Shown here: positions 63,990 to 64,000 of the stretch, one piece after another
How positions within the stretch are numbered: the first letter of the stretch is position 1
Layout: every line of letters starts with the position of its first letter
Assembly (NCBI RefSeq): GCF_007666205.1
Contig: NZ_VDOR01000004.1
Location: 108,009 to 172,008, forward strand
Origin: Kocuria palustris
Lineage (GTDB): Bacteria > Actinomycetota > Actinomycetes > Actinomycetales > Micrococcaceae
Length of the DNA stretch: 64,000 nt
Direction of reading: 5' to 3'
Position numbers and translations under genes: made by a program
The notes under the pieces: generated by a model
What the model saw: only the letters and a program-made list of their open reading frames with translations
Databases searched by the model: none
What the model was told of the DNA's origin: nothing

Positions 63990-64000
63990 ATGGCAGCACC
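63990..64000 (+). CDS. Start of the next phage gene (cut by window edge)
   Basis: ATG at 63990 with AGGAG 1 nt upstream and GCA GCA codons; only three codons are visible. By position after an HNH gene it is a good candidate for the small terminase subunit, but nothing in the visible sequence proves this. Confidence 0.35.

Noticed and set aside
56521..64000. Possible CRISPR array or tandem repeats in the mobile region
   Set aside because: No regularly spaced direct repeats of 20-40 bp are present; only the isolated 19-bp near-repeat was found.

Overview
This is a 64 kb stretch of a high-GC actinobacterial chromosome. Gene content, gene order and RNA signals point to Actinomycetota, most likely order Micrococcales and a Micrococcaceae-like genome. 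I infer this from the gene neighbourhood, not from a search. Roughly the first 56.6 kb is core chromosome. From a tRNA-Leu(CAA) gene at 56521 to the right edge lies the left end of an integrated temperate phage or phage-like element.

Layout. 1-3.3 kb: the tail of an AI-2E-type permease, a BioY/BioM/BioN biotin ECF transporter operon and a lone muconolactone-isomerase-like gene. 3.4-8.3 kb (minus): iron-sulfur assembly operon sufR / sufB-sufD-sufC-sufT, without sufS or sufU. 8.5-13.6 kb (minus): heme A biosynthesis (ctaA, ctaB) with a DHDPS-family gene and a two-gene ABC exporter between them. 13.9-22.7 kb (plus): pentose-phosphate block tkt, tal, pgi, zwf, opcA, pgl. 22.8-35.8 kb (minus): a long co-directional run uvrA-plsC-uvrC-rapZ-yvcK-whiA-gap-pgk-tpiA-secG (5' to 3'), joining nucleotide excision repair, cell-wall/division regulation and lower glycolysis, as in many actinobacteria. 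35.8-41.7 kb: a small membrane protein, an MBL hydrolase, a flavin reductase-like protein, a DUF3516 helicase, and a SatD-family/membrane-protein pair behind an AT-rich palindrome. 41.8-56.4 kb: terC with a very convincing yybP-ykoY (Mn2+) riboswitch, uvrB, two BCCT carriers around coaE and a YigZ protein, then rpsA, polA and the ANTAR response regulator pdtaR.

The mobile element (56.6-64 kb) has a tyrosine integrase convergent with the tRNA, a divergent repressor/excisionase-like switch region, then a rightward early operon of very small genes. Most neighbours in that operon are joined by 4-bp start/stop overlaps. They include a DUF3631-type ATPase, a WhiB-like protein and, at the edge, an HNH nuclease gene of the kind that usually precedes terminase genes. 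The right attachment site is outside the window.

Expression signals are consistent across the window. Many operons start from -10 boxes of the form TAGRCT or TAnnnT. Eight genes (bioY, uvrA, uvrB, polA, coaE, yigZ, the MBL hydrolase and the helicase) have the -10 box only 6-9 nt before the start codon, which predicts leaderless mRNAs. The least expected items are the Mn2+ riboswitch before terC, the SatD-HTH/membrane module with an operator-like palindrome over its -10 box, a 19-bp near-repeat shared by the element's left end and its excisionase gene, and the DHDPS-like protein that lacks the catalytic tyrosine.
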